Positions 26,978 through 35,894 of a DNA stretch of 64,000 nt are shown here, piece after piece. The notes under the pieces are model-generated. The model was given only the letters and a program-made list of their open reading frames with translations. It was not told the DNA's origin and made no database searches. A program made the translations under genes and the position numbers. The stretch spans positions 62,001-126,000 of the forward strand of contig CAZBMZ010000003.1 in NCBI GenBank assembly GCA_964492845.1, written 5' to 3'. This DNA is from JADJPF01 sp964492845. Its GTDB lineage: Bacteria > Acidobacteriota > Blastocatellia > Chloracidobacteriales > JADJPF01. Positions within the stretch are counted from its first letter, which is position 1. Every line of letters starts with the position of its first letter.

Positions 26978-29900
26978 ATGTCATTCAATAAAGCAAAGGT
27001 ATTAAAATCGGCTGAGAAATATGTCCAGCAAGGAAAAATCGTTGCTGCAATAGACGAATATAGAAAGATTGTCGATGCCGACCCTAATGATCTTACTATG
27101 ATTAACACCTTAGGGGATCTTTGTGTTCGTGCTGGCCGAACAGAAGAAGCAATTCAAAATTTTTCTCGTATTGCAGAAAATTATCGTGAAAATGGCTTTA
27201 CCCTAAAAGCCATTGCTATGTATAAGAAAATCAGTAAGTTAGAACCATCCAACTTTGAAACCTCCTTAAAACTAGCCGATCTTTATGCAAAACAAGGGTT
27301 AATTGTTGATGCTCGTCAACAATATTTAATTGTTGCTGATGCCTATAAGCGTAATGGGCAAGCCAAAAGAGCCTTAGAAGTACTACAAAAAATTGCTGAT
27401 TTAGATCCAGAAAATACGGCTGTTAGGCTTAAGTTAGCAGAAAACTATCATTTAGAAGGACTTAATGATCAAGCACATGATTCTTATTTGTATGCTGGTC
27501 AAGAGTTTGCTAAAAAAGGAAAACTACCTGATGCTATTTCTGCTTTAACTAAAGCTATTTCAATAAATCCTTCTGCAAAATCATCCTTAAAATCTTTGGC
27601 AGATGTTTATATTCAACAAAATGATATTTATAGTGCAGTAAATATGTTATCTGCTGCTCTTGAGCGCAATCCTAATGATGTAGATATTTTAGTAATTCTA
27701 GGCCGTACATATATTAGTGCTAAATTACTAGAAGAAGCAGAGGCTACCTTTAGTCATTTACTTGAATTAGATAAATCTCGCTATGATTACTTAATACAAG
27801 TTGGACGAGCTTATTTAGAAGTAGGAAAATTTGATCGCACTATCGGGGCAATTGATCGCTGTATGGATCTTCTCATTGCTCGTCGCCAAGAAGAAAAGGG
27901 TGTTACTTTATTAAAAAATATCCTAGAGTATGATGCTAACAATATGCTGGCATTAAAACGACTAACAGATATTTATACACGCATTAGAGAAGATCATAAC
28001 CTAGCTTCAACACTTAATTTGATTGTAGATGTAGCACTACGTCAAGGACAAAAAGATGAAGCTATCAAGTCTCTAAGACAACTAGTTGAAATTGAACCAG
28101 ATGAGCCTTCTTATAAACAACGTTTAGCTAGTTTAGGCGCAGCAGTTGAACTAAGTAAACCTGCTTATTCTATACCTACAAGTTTTGAACCAGCAATTGC
28201 TGCAACTACCCCACTTTCAGCTAATAAGCAACCACAGACAGATAGCCAAATAATTGAAAGACAACTACGTGAAGCAGAAATGTTTGCTAGCAGAGGCTAT
28301 GCTGATAGTGCTGCACAGATATTAGAAGACCTAATTAATCAATATCCTAATCATATTGAATCAAGGTTAAAAATTAAACAGCTTTATATAGATGGAGGCT
28401 TAGAAGAAAAGGCAGCTAATCAATGTTTAGAGTTGGCTAAACTTTATGAAGCAAAAGGGGATAGAGCCTTGGCATCTGATCTTATATCAGAAGCCTATGA
28501 TCTTAATCCTGCTTTAAATAGAGCAGCTAAAAATAATGGACAAACTTTTGCAAAAACAGCCTCTGATGGAATTGAAATAGACTTAAATGCTAGTTTGGAT
28601 GGAGATTTTAATTTTGAACAACCATCATTTGTCCAACCAAAATCAGATCCTTTTAATGTAGCTGCCAAACCTCAAAGTACAACCTATCAACCTCAAGCTT
28701 CTACTCCTAGTGGATTTGATTTATTTAGTAAACCTGCTGCTCCATCATCAGCCCCAACTTCAAATTCTTCTTTGTCTTATGGTTTGCCAGATCTATTTAA
28801 TCAACAACCTGGCCCATCTGCTTCAACACCTACTCCAACAACTCCTATGGGCGGATTTGATTTCTTTAACCAAACACCACAACCATCACCTCAAGGGGGA
28901 ATGCCAGACCTATTTAATCAAGCAGCAGCATCCCAGTTTCCATCTAAGCCATCTGCTCAACCTCCTTCATCAATTGCAGATATTTTTTCGGCTAGTTCAC
29001 AATCATCATCAAGTGTGGCAGCGGTTCCACTAGGTTCAAAGGGTGAAACTCCTGCACTGCCTAATGCTAATTTTGAAATCAATATTGATGATACTAATAC
29101 AGGTAAGATAGCTAAAGATAAAATTCTTAAAGATGAGTTAGAAGGTGTAGATTTTTATATTGCTCAAGGTTATATGGAAATAGCCCGAAGTACATTAGAA
29201 GACCTTGAAAAACAACATCCTAACCACCCAGAAATTTTACGACGTTTTGCCCAAATGGGCATTAATCGCCCAACACCTGCATCAGCACCAGTTGCTAATT
29301 TATTAAAAACTAGCTCAGATTTAGAAGTAATAGAAGAATTACCTAGTTCAGCAATTCTTGAATCAAAACCAAAAGAATCTGCTGGGTTTGAACTTTTTGG
29401 AGGTATGTCAAATACTTCACAACCTCCAGCAATACAAAGAACTGCTCCACCTCCACCAACACCAGCACCTATTCCAGATGCCTTATCTGCTCGCGCTCAA
29501 ACAGCTATGCCTCCTCAAGGTGGCTCGTTATTTGATGATTTGATTTCTAATGTTGAAGCAGAGCTAGATGATATGCCTACTAGCGATATGATGCCAATGG
29601 CCGCAGCTACTAATAGATCTGTTACTGCTGCTAAATCAACTTCTTCAACCTCATCGTCTGCTATTTCTGATCAATCAGACCTAGGTTCTATATTTAAAGA
29701 TTTTGTTAATGAATTTGAAACTATTGATAAACCAGATTATGAAACCCACTATAATTTAGGTCTAGCTTATAAAGATATGGAACTTTTTGATGATGCAATA
29801 GAGCAGTTCCAGTTAGCTTTTAAGGCTAGTTCTCCAACTAGTGGCGATGGAAACTATTTTAACTGTTGTAATATGTTAGGGTATTGTTTCTTAAGAAATA

Positions 29901-30127
29901 ATATGGCGCGCCCTTCTGCTGTTTGGTATAAACGAGGACTAGAGGCTCCAGCACGTTCAGAAGAAGAATATCAAGCAATGCGCTTTGATTTAGCAGAAGC
30001 TTATGAACATCTAGGGGAGTTTGATAGGTCATTAGAGTATTTACAAGAGGTTTATGCTTTAGATATAAACTATCGAGATGTTGGTACTAAAATTCGTGAG
30101 TTACAAGAAAAAATGCGCCAAGAATAA
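26978..30127 (+). CDS. Large tetratricopeptide repeat protein
   Basis: A 1049-residue protein without signal peptide or membrane helix. Residues of about 1-400 are ten or more TPR units (for example GKIVAAIDEYRKIVDADPND, then TEEAIQNFSRIAENY). A further TPR stretch covers about 420-510. Residues of about 530-900 are low-complexity, rich in Pro, Ser, Gln, with repeated 'FDLF/DLFNQ' short motifs. The last ~130 residues contain TPRs again (DKPDYETHYNLGLAYKDMEL). The many short phenylalanine motifs in a disordered linker suggest a scaffold. Its TPR half resembles the protein at 31904-34051. A possible weak promoter (TTGACA at 26882) precedes it. Confidence 0.8.
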   Translation: MSFNKAKVLKSAEKYVQQGKIVAAIDEYRKIVDADPNDLTMINTLGDLCVRAGRTEEAIQNFSRIAENYRENGFTLKAIAMYKKISKLEPSNFETSLKLADLYAKQGLIVDARQQYLIVADAYKRNGQAKRALEVLQKIADLDPENTAVRLKLAENYHLEGLNDQAHDSYLYAGQEFAKKGKLPDAISALTKAISINPSAKSSLKSLADVYIQQNDIYSAVNMLSAALERNPNDVDILVILGRTYISAKLLEEAEATFSHLLELDKSRYDYLIQVGRAYLEVGKFDRTIGAIDRCMDLLIARRQEEKGVTLLKNILEYDANNMLALKRLTDIYTRIREDHNLASTLNLIVDVALRQGQKDEAIKSLRQLVEIEPDEPSYKQRLASLGAAVELSKPAYSIPTSFEPAIAATTPLSANKQPQTDSQIIERQLREAEMFASRGYADSAAQILEDLINQYPNHIESRLKIKQLYIDGGLEEKAANQCLELAKLYEAKGDRALASDLISEAYDLNPALNRAAKNNGQTFAKTASDGIEIDLNASLDGDFNFEQPSFVQPKSDPFNVAAKPQSTTYQPQASTPSGFDLFSKPAAPSSAPTSNSSLSYGLPDLFNQQPGPSASTPTPTTPMGGFDFFNQTPQPSPQGGMPDLFNQAAASQFPSKPSAQPPSSIADIFSASSQSSSSVAAVPLGSKGETPALPNANFEINIDDTNTGKIAKDKILKDELEGVDFYIAQGYMEIARSTLEDLEKQHPNHPEILRRFAQMGINRPTPASAPVANLLKTSSDLEVIEELPSSAILESKPKESAGFELFGGMSNTSQPPAIQRTAPPPPTPAPIPDALSARAQTAMPPQGGSLFDDLISNVEAELDDMPTSDMMPMAAATNRSVTAAKSTSSTSSSAISDQSDLGSIFKDFVNEFETIDKPDYETHYNLGLAYKDMELFDDAIEQFQLAFKASSPTSGDGNYFNCCNMLGYCFLRNNMARPSAVWYKRGLEAPARSEEEYQAMRFDLAEAYEHLGEFDRSLEYLQEVYALDINYRDVGTKIRELQEKMRQE

Positions 30128-30181
30128 TAAATAGCTACTTACCTAATAAGCCATTTAGTTTATTAGTTATGTTGGGGGCTT

Positions 30182-30499
30182 GTGTCAGCAAAAATAACCG
30201 TTATTTTTTACATTGCAATCTGTTTTGAGATAGGTATTGTACTACTTATTGCACCTTGGTCAGGGTTTTGGGTAGATAACTTTTTCCTGGAATATATTGC
30301 TTCTTTTTTGCATTGGCAAAATTTAGTTGGTATTGTTCAAAGTGGTTATGTCCGTGGCGCAGTGTCTGCCTTAGGTGTTATTAACTTGATATTTTGTGTT
30401 TGGGAAATAAAAAATTTCCACAAAACAGTGGCTACACTTTCTCAAGTAGAAAAAAAAGAAGATGAAGCTACCCAACATCAAACTATGTCTGATAACTGA
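30182..30499 (+). CDS. Small two-helix membrane protein
   Basis: A 105-residue protein of unknown function starting at GTG 30182, with a G run (about 30174-30178) as ribosome site. Two hydrophobic segments are visible (ITVIFYIAICFEIGIVLLIA and GAVSALGVINLIFCVWEI), separated by an aromatic-rich stretch (PWSGFWVDNFFLEYI). The charged tail (about residues 88-105) overlaps the thiE start by 38 nt. It sits in a tight plus-strand run between a TPR gene and thiE-thiD. Confidence 0.65.
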   Translation: MSAKITVIFYIAICFEIGIVLLIAPWSGFWVDNFFLEYIASFLHWQNLVGIVQSGYVRGAVSALGVINLIFCVWEIKNFHKTVATLSQVEKKEDEATQHQTMSDN

Positions 30500-31118
30500 T
30501 CGCAAACAACTACTTTCTACATTTCCTAATAATCAACTTTTTGATTTAGATACTACACTCTCCCATTTACTAAATTTTTGCCAAACTGCTGTCCAAGCAG
30601 GCATAGATATTATTCAAGTTAGAGAAAAAGATCTTCTTACTAATCAACTTTCTGAATTTGTTGCTAAGTTAGCTAAACAGGTAAAACATACTAATACTAT
30701 TCTTCTAGTAAACGATCGTTTAGATATAGCCTTAAGCTATGAAGCAGATGGAATTCACCTTCCAAGCAATTCTTTTCCTATTAATAGAGTAAGAAAACTA
30801 GTAGGTAAAAAGTTTATTATTAGTGTTGCTGCACATAGTATTAAAGAAGCTCAACTAGCGGCTGAAGCAGGGGCAGATTATGTTTTATTTAGCCCAATAT
30901 TTGATACCCCTTCTAAAACTATTTATGGCCCGGCTTTAGGTTTAGCAGTTTTAGAACAAGCAATAAAGTCTGTAAAATGTCCTATAATTGCGCTTGGCGG
31001 AATAAATCAATCAAATGCCAAAGAGATATTAGATTGTAAAGTGGCAGGTTTAGCTGCTATTAGGTTATTTTTAGAAACTTCAGATTTACCCAAATTAGTA
31101 AATGAGCTTAAAAGTTAA
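30462..31118 (+). CDS. thiE: Thiamine-phosphate synthase
   Basis: ThiE joins HMP-PP and thiazole phosphate to make thiamine phosphate. The TIM-barrel landmarks are DIIQVREKDL, LLVNDRLDIAL, DGIHLPSNSF and ADYVLFSPIFDTPSKT, and it ends with IIALGGINQSNA. The length, 218 residues, is normal. The start at 30462 lies inside the upstream membrane-protein gene; the ThiE-typical KLCLITDRKQ follows it directly, which fixes the frame. It overlaps thiD by 17 nt at its end. Confidence 0.93.
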   Translation: MKLPNIKLCLITDRKQLLSTFPNNQLFDLDTTLSHLLNFCQTAVQAGIDIIQVREKDLLTNQLSEFVAKLAKQVKHTNTILLVNDRLDIALSYEADGIHLPSNSFPINRVRKLVGKKFIISVAAHSIKEAQLAAEAGADYVLFSPIFDTPSKTIYGPALGLAVLEQAIKSVKCPIIALGGINQSNAKEILDCKVAGLAAIRLFLETSDLPKLVNELKS

Positions 31119-31902
31119 AAAACAACCCGTAATACTCTCTATTGCTGGTTTTGATCCAACATCTGGGGCAGGGGTTATTGCTGATATAAAAACTTTTGCT
31201 GCTTTTAATTGTTATGGTTTAGCTGTTACAACTGCAATTACTGTTCAAGATACAGCAAAAGTACATAGTTCTATAGCTTTAAGTGCAGATTTAATTACAA
31301 AACAACTTAATGTTTTATCTAAAGATATTGCTTTTGACGTAGTAAAAATAGGTATGTTAGCTAATAGTGAGATTGTATTAGCAGTAATAGATTTTTTAGT
31401 TTCCCAAAAAGCAAAATTTGTCATAATAGACCCTTTGATTTATTCAACTAGTGGTTACCCGTTACTTGAAGAAACAGCTAAAGAATTAATTATAAATAAG
31501 TTATTCCCATTAGCTACTTTAATTACTCCTAATTTAATGGAAGCTGCTATATTGCTTAATGAAACAATCTTAGACTTAGAAGCTATGAAACAAGCAGCAA
31601 CAAAACTAAATTTAATTAGCAAAACAGCAGTCTTAATTAAAGGGGGACATTTATCAGGAAATCCTATAGATTTGTTTTATAATGGCAAGGATTACAAAAT
31701 CTTTTCTGCTCCACGTATAAACCAAACCGCACATGGAACAGGTTGCGCCCTTTCTTCTGCTATAAGTGCAGCCTTAGCTTGTGGGAATGATTTGATAAAA
31801 TCTATAGAAATTGCTAAAGATTTTCTTACTAATTCTTTAATAACTGCACAAAAATTAGGCCAAGGAGATAATTTGCTTAATCATTTTTCTAGCTTTTACT
31901 AA
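31102..31902 (+). CDS. thiD: Hydroxymethylpyrimidine/phosphomethylpyrimidine kinase
   Basis: ThiD phosphorylates HMP twice to give the HMP-PP used by ThiE. Landmarks are ILSIAGFDPTSGAGVIADIK (substrate end), VIIDPLIYSTSGYPLL, LITPNLMEAAILL, LIKGGHLSG, and the anion-hole motif HGTGCALSSAI. The length, 266 residues, is normal. It overlaps thiE, so the two enzymes of the same step are coupled. No TPP riboswitch is visible nearby; ThiC or ThiG genes are absent from the window. Confidence 0.93.
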   Translation: MSLKVKKQPVILSIAGFDPTSGAGVIADIKTFAAFNCYGLAVTTAITVQDTAKVHSSIALSADLITKQLNVLSKDIAFDVVKIGMLANSEIVLAVIDFLVSQKAKFVIIDPLIYSTSGYPLLEETAKELIINKLFPLATLITPNLMEAAILLNETILDLEAMKQAATKLNLISKTAVLIKGGHLSGNPIDLFYNGKDYKIFSAPRINQTAHGTGCALSSAISAALACGNDLIKSIEIAKDFLTNSLITAQKLGQGDNLLNHFSSFY

Positions 31903-31903
31903 T

Positions 31904-34051
31904 ATGCCAAATTTAGAACCAATAGACGAAAAAATATTAAGTGAATACCCTATACCATTAGCACTAAAATATCAAAGAGTGTTGATGGAAGAAGACTCTT
32001 TTGCTAAAGCAAAAGCTCTGACAGGTGCATTTGAAGCATTGTTAAAATATTGCTTATGTATTGCAATACAAGATAGTTACCGTACACGTTTAGTTACACC
32101 TCAATTTTCTGCTACAAATTTTGAACAAATGCTTAACTTAAAAGCAAGTTCTACATTTAAGCTACTAATAGATACCCTATCTTTATTTAATCGTAGCCAA
32201 GAAATTATATTTGAGCCAGAATTATACCTACTATTTTATTCTGAATTTAGTCCTAATACTCAATTACGAAATGATACAGATGGGTTAATAAAAGCTCTCT
32301 TAGAGTTTGCTAAGGAATATCCTTATAGAGGTGAAACTAAAGCTAATGAGTTTGAAGCAGAAGCAGACTTTCAAAGCTATTTGCCTTTATTAAAAGGGCT
32401 TTATGGACAAGCTATTTTTCTAGCAAATTTACCGTTGCTTTATTTTCATGATCCTGTGGATGAAATTGAGGCAATAGCACAAACTTCAACAGCTAGTTTG
32501 GCAACTGCTGAAGTCTTGATGGGGGCATATGCTATTAGTCAAGCTATGGCAAATAGACGGTTTCCCGGAGGCCCTTTTGGAAGAATTGCCTTAAAATCTC
32601 GCCGTAGTAATACTTTAATAAGCTTACATCCATTAGTAATGCTAGTAGAAACTATAGAACTACTTTCTACAACTTCAGATGATAGCTTATCTATTGGGCC
32701 TCATGTAGTTATATTTTATGATGAAATTCGAGGAATAGATCAAGAAAAACTATTAAAGTATTGGTATTCGGAAACTTCTAAACAAGCTCAAACATCAGAA
32801 GCTCCTAAACTTGCTCTAACACCTCAAGGAGGCATTTTTAATAAACTTAGTGAATGGATTAAAACTAATCGTACCGCTAATAAAACACGTGTTCAGCTTG
32901 CCCAACAGGTTAGTAAATATATTGAACAGCGTAACTTTAATGCTGCTATTACAGAATTTGAAAAAATTACTGAAGCTGAACCAGATAATTTAGCTATAGT
33001 TGCTCGCTTAGCAGAGCTTTATTTACCAGCTAATAAACGTTTAGAAGCTAGTTATAATTTTGGCAAAATTGCAGAACGTTGCTTAGAATTAGGTTTAACT
33101 CCTCAAGCAATGTTAATGTATCAAAGAGTACATAAACTTAACCCTAAGGATATAACTTCTAGCTTAAAACTAGCTAATATATGCGCAGAACAAGGTTGTA
33201 AGGAAATAGCTTTACAACAATGTGAAAGAATTGTTGAGAATGCTAGTCAAATTAATGATAATGAAGGAGTTCTTAAAGCTCTAGAACTTGCTGTTAACCT
33301 CTCACCAGATAATGCTAATAATCAACGCCGCTTAGCTTCTATTTATTTAACAAAAAAACAAAAACCACAAGCTCTAAAATGTTTACTTTCAGCAGCAGAA
33401 ACGCTTTATTCACAAAATGAATACAAACTAGCAGCAGAAGTTTATGAAGAAGTATTAAAAGTTAAACCCTTGCATCAATTAGCATTTACAATGCTTGGCT
33501 ATATTTATTTAGAACTAGGTGATAATGAAAAAGCTATTGAAATGCTAGTTCCATCTTGCCAAAGTGAGCCTACTAATGTTGATTTACTAAGAGCTTTGAC
33601 ACATGCTTACTTAAATGCTAATGAATTAGAGAATGCTTATAAAACTTGTTCTTCTTTATTTACATTAGATAAAACTTTTGCTAGTGAATTTTTAGAGCTT
33701 GGACGACGATTTTTATATGCTGGAAATTTAGATTATGTGGTATTAATTATTGATGAATGTTTACAAACATTAGTTTCAGAACAAAAATCCCAACAAATAG
33801 CAAGTTTACTTGAAAGTTGTTTAAATCAAGATTCTCATCATTTACCTACTATAAAACGCTTAGTTGATTTTTATGTATTAATCAATGATGAAGCCAACCT
33901 AAAACGATTATTGCAATGTTTTGCAACAGAAGCACGTTCACAAGGGCATTTAGAAGATGCTAAAACAGCCTTAAAACAACTAACTAGTTTGGAACCAACA
34001 AACCGTAGTTATCTTATCCAACTACAAGACTTAGATCGATATCAGCTATAA
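31904..34051 (+). CDS. Tetratricopeptide repeat protein with unidentified N-terminal domain
   Basis: A 715-residue cytoplasmic protein that begins one base after the thiD stop. Residues 1-290 form a helical domain I cannot name; it contains ALKYQRVLMEEDSFAKAKAL and LFYDEIRGIDQEKLLKYWY. From about residue 320 on there are TPR units (NFNAAITEFEKITEAEPDNL, then EASYNFGKIAERCLELGL) through to the end. The TPR part lines up with that of the 26978-30127 protein, including the 'SLKLANICAEQG' type junctions and a similar final repeat, so the two are paralogues flanking thiE-thiD. Confidence 0.75.
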   Translation: MPNLEPIDEKILSEYPIPLALKYQRVLMEEDSFAKAKALTGAFEALLKYCLCIAIQDSYRTRLVTPQFSATNFEQMLNLKASSTFKLLIDTLSLFNRSQEIIFEPELYLLFYSEFSPNTQLRNDTDGLIKALLEFAKEYPYRGETKANEFEAEADFQSYLPLLKGLYGQAIFLANLPLLYFHDPVDEIEAIAQTSTASLATAEVLMGAYAISQAMANRRFPGGPFGRIALKSRRSNTLISLHPLVMLVETIELLSTTSDDSLSIGPHVVIFYDEIRGIDQEKLLKYWYSETSKQAQTSEAPKLALTPQGGIFNKLSEWIKTNRTANKTRVQLAQQVSKYIEQRNFNAAITEFEKITEAEPDNLAIVARLAELYLPANKRLEASYNFGKIAERCLELGLTPQAMLMYQRVHKLNPKDITSSLKLANICAEQGCKEIALQQCERIVENASQINDNEGVLKALELAVNLSPDNANNQRRLASIYLTKKQKPQALKCLLSAAETLYSQNEYKLAAEVYEEVLKVKPLHQLAFTMLGYIYLELGDNEKAIEMLVPSCQSEPTNVDLLRALTHAYLNANELENAYKTCSSLFTLDKTFASEFLELGRRFLYAGNLDYVVLIIDECLQTLVSEQKSQQIASLLESCLNQDSHHLPTIKRLVDFYVLINDEANLKRLLQCFATEARSQGHLEDAKTALKQLTSLEPTNRSYLIQLQDLDRYQL

Positions 34052-34160
34052 AAATTTTATCATTTAAAAACCCTCTTTTAGATATCTCTAAAAACTACTA
34101 TAGCAATAAGCTTTGTGATGTTGCAAAAAATAAGCAAAGCGAGTAAATTCAGTTTATCCT

Positions 34161-35894
34161 ATGACAAACTTTGAGCGAATCCTTATTTATTATCGCCGTT
34201 ATTGGGGCAAATTAACTGTAGGCTGTCTATGTGTATTGTTTTCAGCTATTTCTGGACTACTTGCTCCTGTAGTTATACGCCTTGCAATTGATGATCTGCA
34301 AATTCAATTAACCCAAAGAAAACTTTTTATTTATGGACTCCTGGTTTTAGGGGTTGCTACGCTAAAAGGGATTTTTCTATTTAGCCAACGCTGGATTTTA
34401 GTTGTAATGTCTCGTGATATTGAAAATGATTTACGTAATGACTATTACGAGAAATTACAGCAACTACAATATAGTTTTTTCCAACAAAACCGGGTTGGAG
34501 ACTTGATGGCTAGGGCTACTAGCGATATTAACGAAGTAAGAATGTTAATTGGCCCAGCAATTATGTATTTTCTTAATACAATAGTTGTAACAATAGTTGC
34601 TATTCCTGTGATGATTGCTATTAGCCTAAAACTAACTTTGTTAGTCCTAGGAAGTTTACTGAGTGTTTCTTTAGTAACTAAATACTTTTCTACACAAATT
34701 CATGACCGATTTGAGAAAATTCAAGAATATTTTGCTTCCATAACTGCCCGCGCACAGGAGAATTTAACAGGAGTTCGGGTTATTCGTGCTTATGGGCGAG
34801 AAGATTATGAAGTAGAGAAATTTCAAGAATTAAATAAAGAGTTTGTCATAAGAAATTTAGGGTTAATTAGAATACAAGCCTTGTTTATGCCGGTACTTCG
34901 TGGCCTTGTAGGGATTGGCCCAGTAATTGTACTTTGGTATGGTGGTAGTTTAGTTGTTAATCAAACCATTAGTTTAGGAAGATTTGTAGAGTTTAATATG
35001 TATTTAACTTTACTGATTTGGCCTATGATTGCTTTAGGTTATGTTATCAGTCTTTACCAACGTGGTATGGCTAGTATGAAACGAATTAATGATATTCTAA
35101 ATACAGAAGTTACTATAAAAGATGAAGGTAAAGAGCAAATTAAGGAAATAATAGGCGAAATAGAATTTCGTAATTTAAGTTTTAACTATGGCGACAAGGC
35201 TGTATTAAAGAATATCAACTTAAAAATTGAAGCAGGCCAAACTATTGCAATTGTTGGGCATACTGGCTCTGGTAAATCTACTTTAATTAATCTAATTTCA
35301 CGTTTATTTGATGCTCCTAAAAATCAACTTTTTGTTGATGGTCGACCAATTCAAGATATCCCTCTAGCAAGGCTAAGACAAGCTATAGGTTATGTCCCAC
35401 AAGATACTTTTCTTTTTGGTGATACAGTTGCAGGAAATATTGCTTTTGGAGTAGAAAAGGCAGATCCTAAAGAGATTGAAAAAGTCGCTGAACAAGCAGG
35501 GCTTTTAGCAGATATTAAAGCTTTTCCAGAAGAGTTTAATACAATGGTAGGAGAGAGGGGGATTACCCTTTCTGGTGGGCAAAAACAGCGAACAGCTATT
35601 GCTCGTGCTTTAATTAGACAACCTAAAATTTTAATTTTGGATGATTCTCTTTCTGCTGTTGATACTGAAACAGAAGAGCGTATCTTAGGACACTTAAAAG
35701 ATGTTATGTCTGGTCGGACAAGTATTATTGTTTCGCATCGAATTTCCACTGTAAAAATGGCAGATTTAATAGTTGTACTTGCTGATGGAGAAATTATTGA
35801 ACGTGGCACACATGAAAAACTTTTAACTCGTGGTGGTGCTTATGCAGAACTTTATGAGAAACAGCTACTAGAAGAGGAGTTAGCAGCAACTTAA
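34161..35894 (+). CDS. ABC exporter subunit 1 (permease-ATPase fusion, degenerate site)
   Basis: A 577-residue half transporter: six transmembrane helices (about 15-310), then a nucleotide-binding domain. Walker A is GHTGSGKST (about residue 367), signature LSGGQKQR, Walker B ILILDDSLSAVD and H-loop IVSHRIST. The usual catalytic Glu after Walker B is Asp here, as in the 'degenerate' chain of heterodimeric exporters such as TM287/288 and BmrCD. The stop and the start of the next gene overlap by 1 nt. No Shine-Dalgarno is visible before ATG 34161. Substrate unknown; lipids or drugs are typical. Confidence 0.9.
   Translation: MTNFERILIYYRRYWGKLTVGCLCVLFSAISGLLAPVVIRLAIDDLQIQLTQRKLFIYGLLVLGVATLKGIFLFSQRWILVVMSRDIENDLRNDYYEKLQQLQYSFFQQNRVGDLMARATSDINEVRMLIGPAIMYFLNTIVVTIVAIPVMIAISLKLTLLVLGSLLSVSLVTKYFSTQIHDRFEKIQEYFASITARAQENLTGVRVIRAYGREDYEVEKFQELNKEFVIRNLGLIRIQALFMPVLRGLVGIGPVIVLWYGGSLVVNQTISLGRFVEFNMYLTLLIWPMIALGYVISLYQRGMASMKRINDILNTEVTIKDEGKEQIKEIIGEIEFRNLSFNYGDKAVLKNINLKIEAGQTIAIVGHTGSGKSTLINLISRLFDAPKNQLFVDGRPIQDIPLARLRQAIGYVPQDTFLFGDTVAGNIAFGVEKADPKEIEKVAEQAGLLADIKAFPEEFNTMVGERGITLSGGQKQRTAIARALIRQPKILILDDSLSAVDTETEERILGHLKDVMSGRTSIIVSHRISTVKMADLIVVLADGEIIERGTHEKLLTRGGAYAELYEKQLLEEELAAT

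Noticed and set aside
28710..29543. Leu/His/Gln-rich plus-strand ORFs in the TPR gene
   Set aside because: They arise from the low-complexity linker in another frame.
30300..30500. TPP riboswitch before thiE-thiD
   Set aside because: The thiE start lies within the preceding gene and no TPP aptamer core is visible upstream of that gene.
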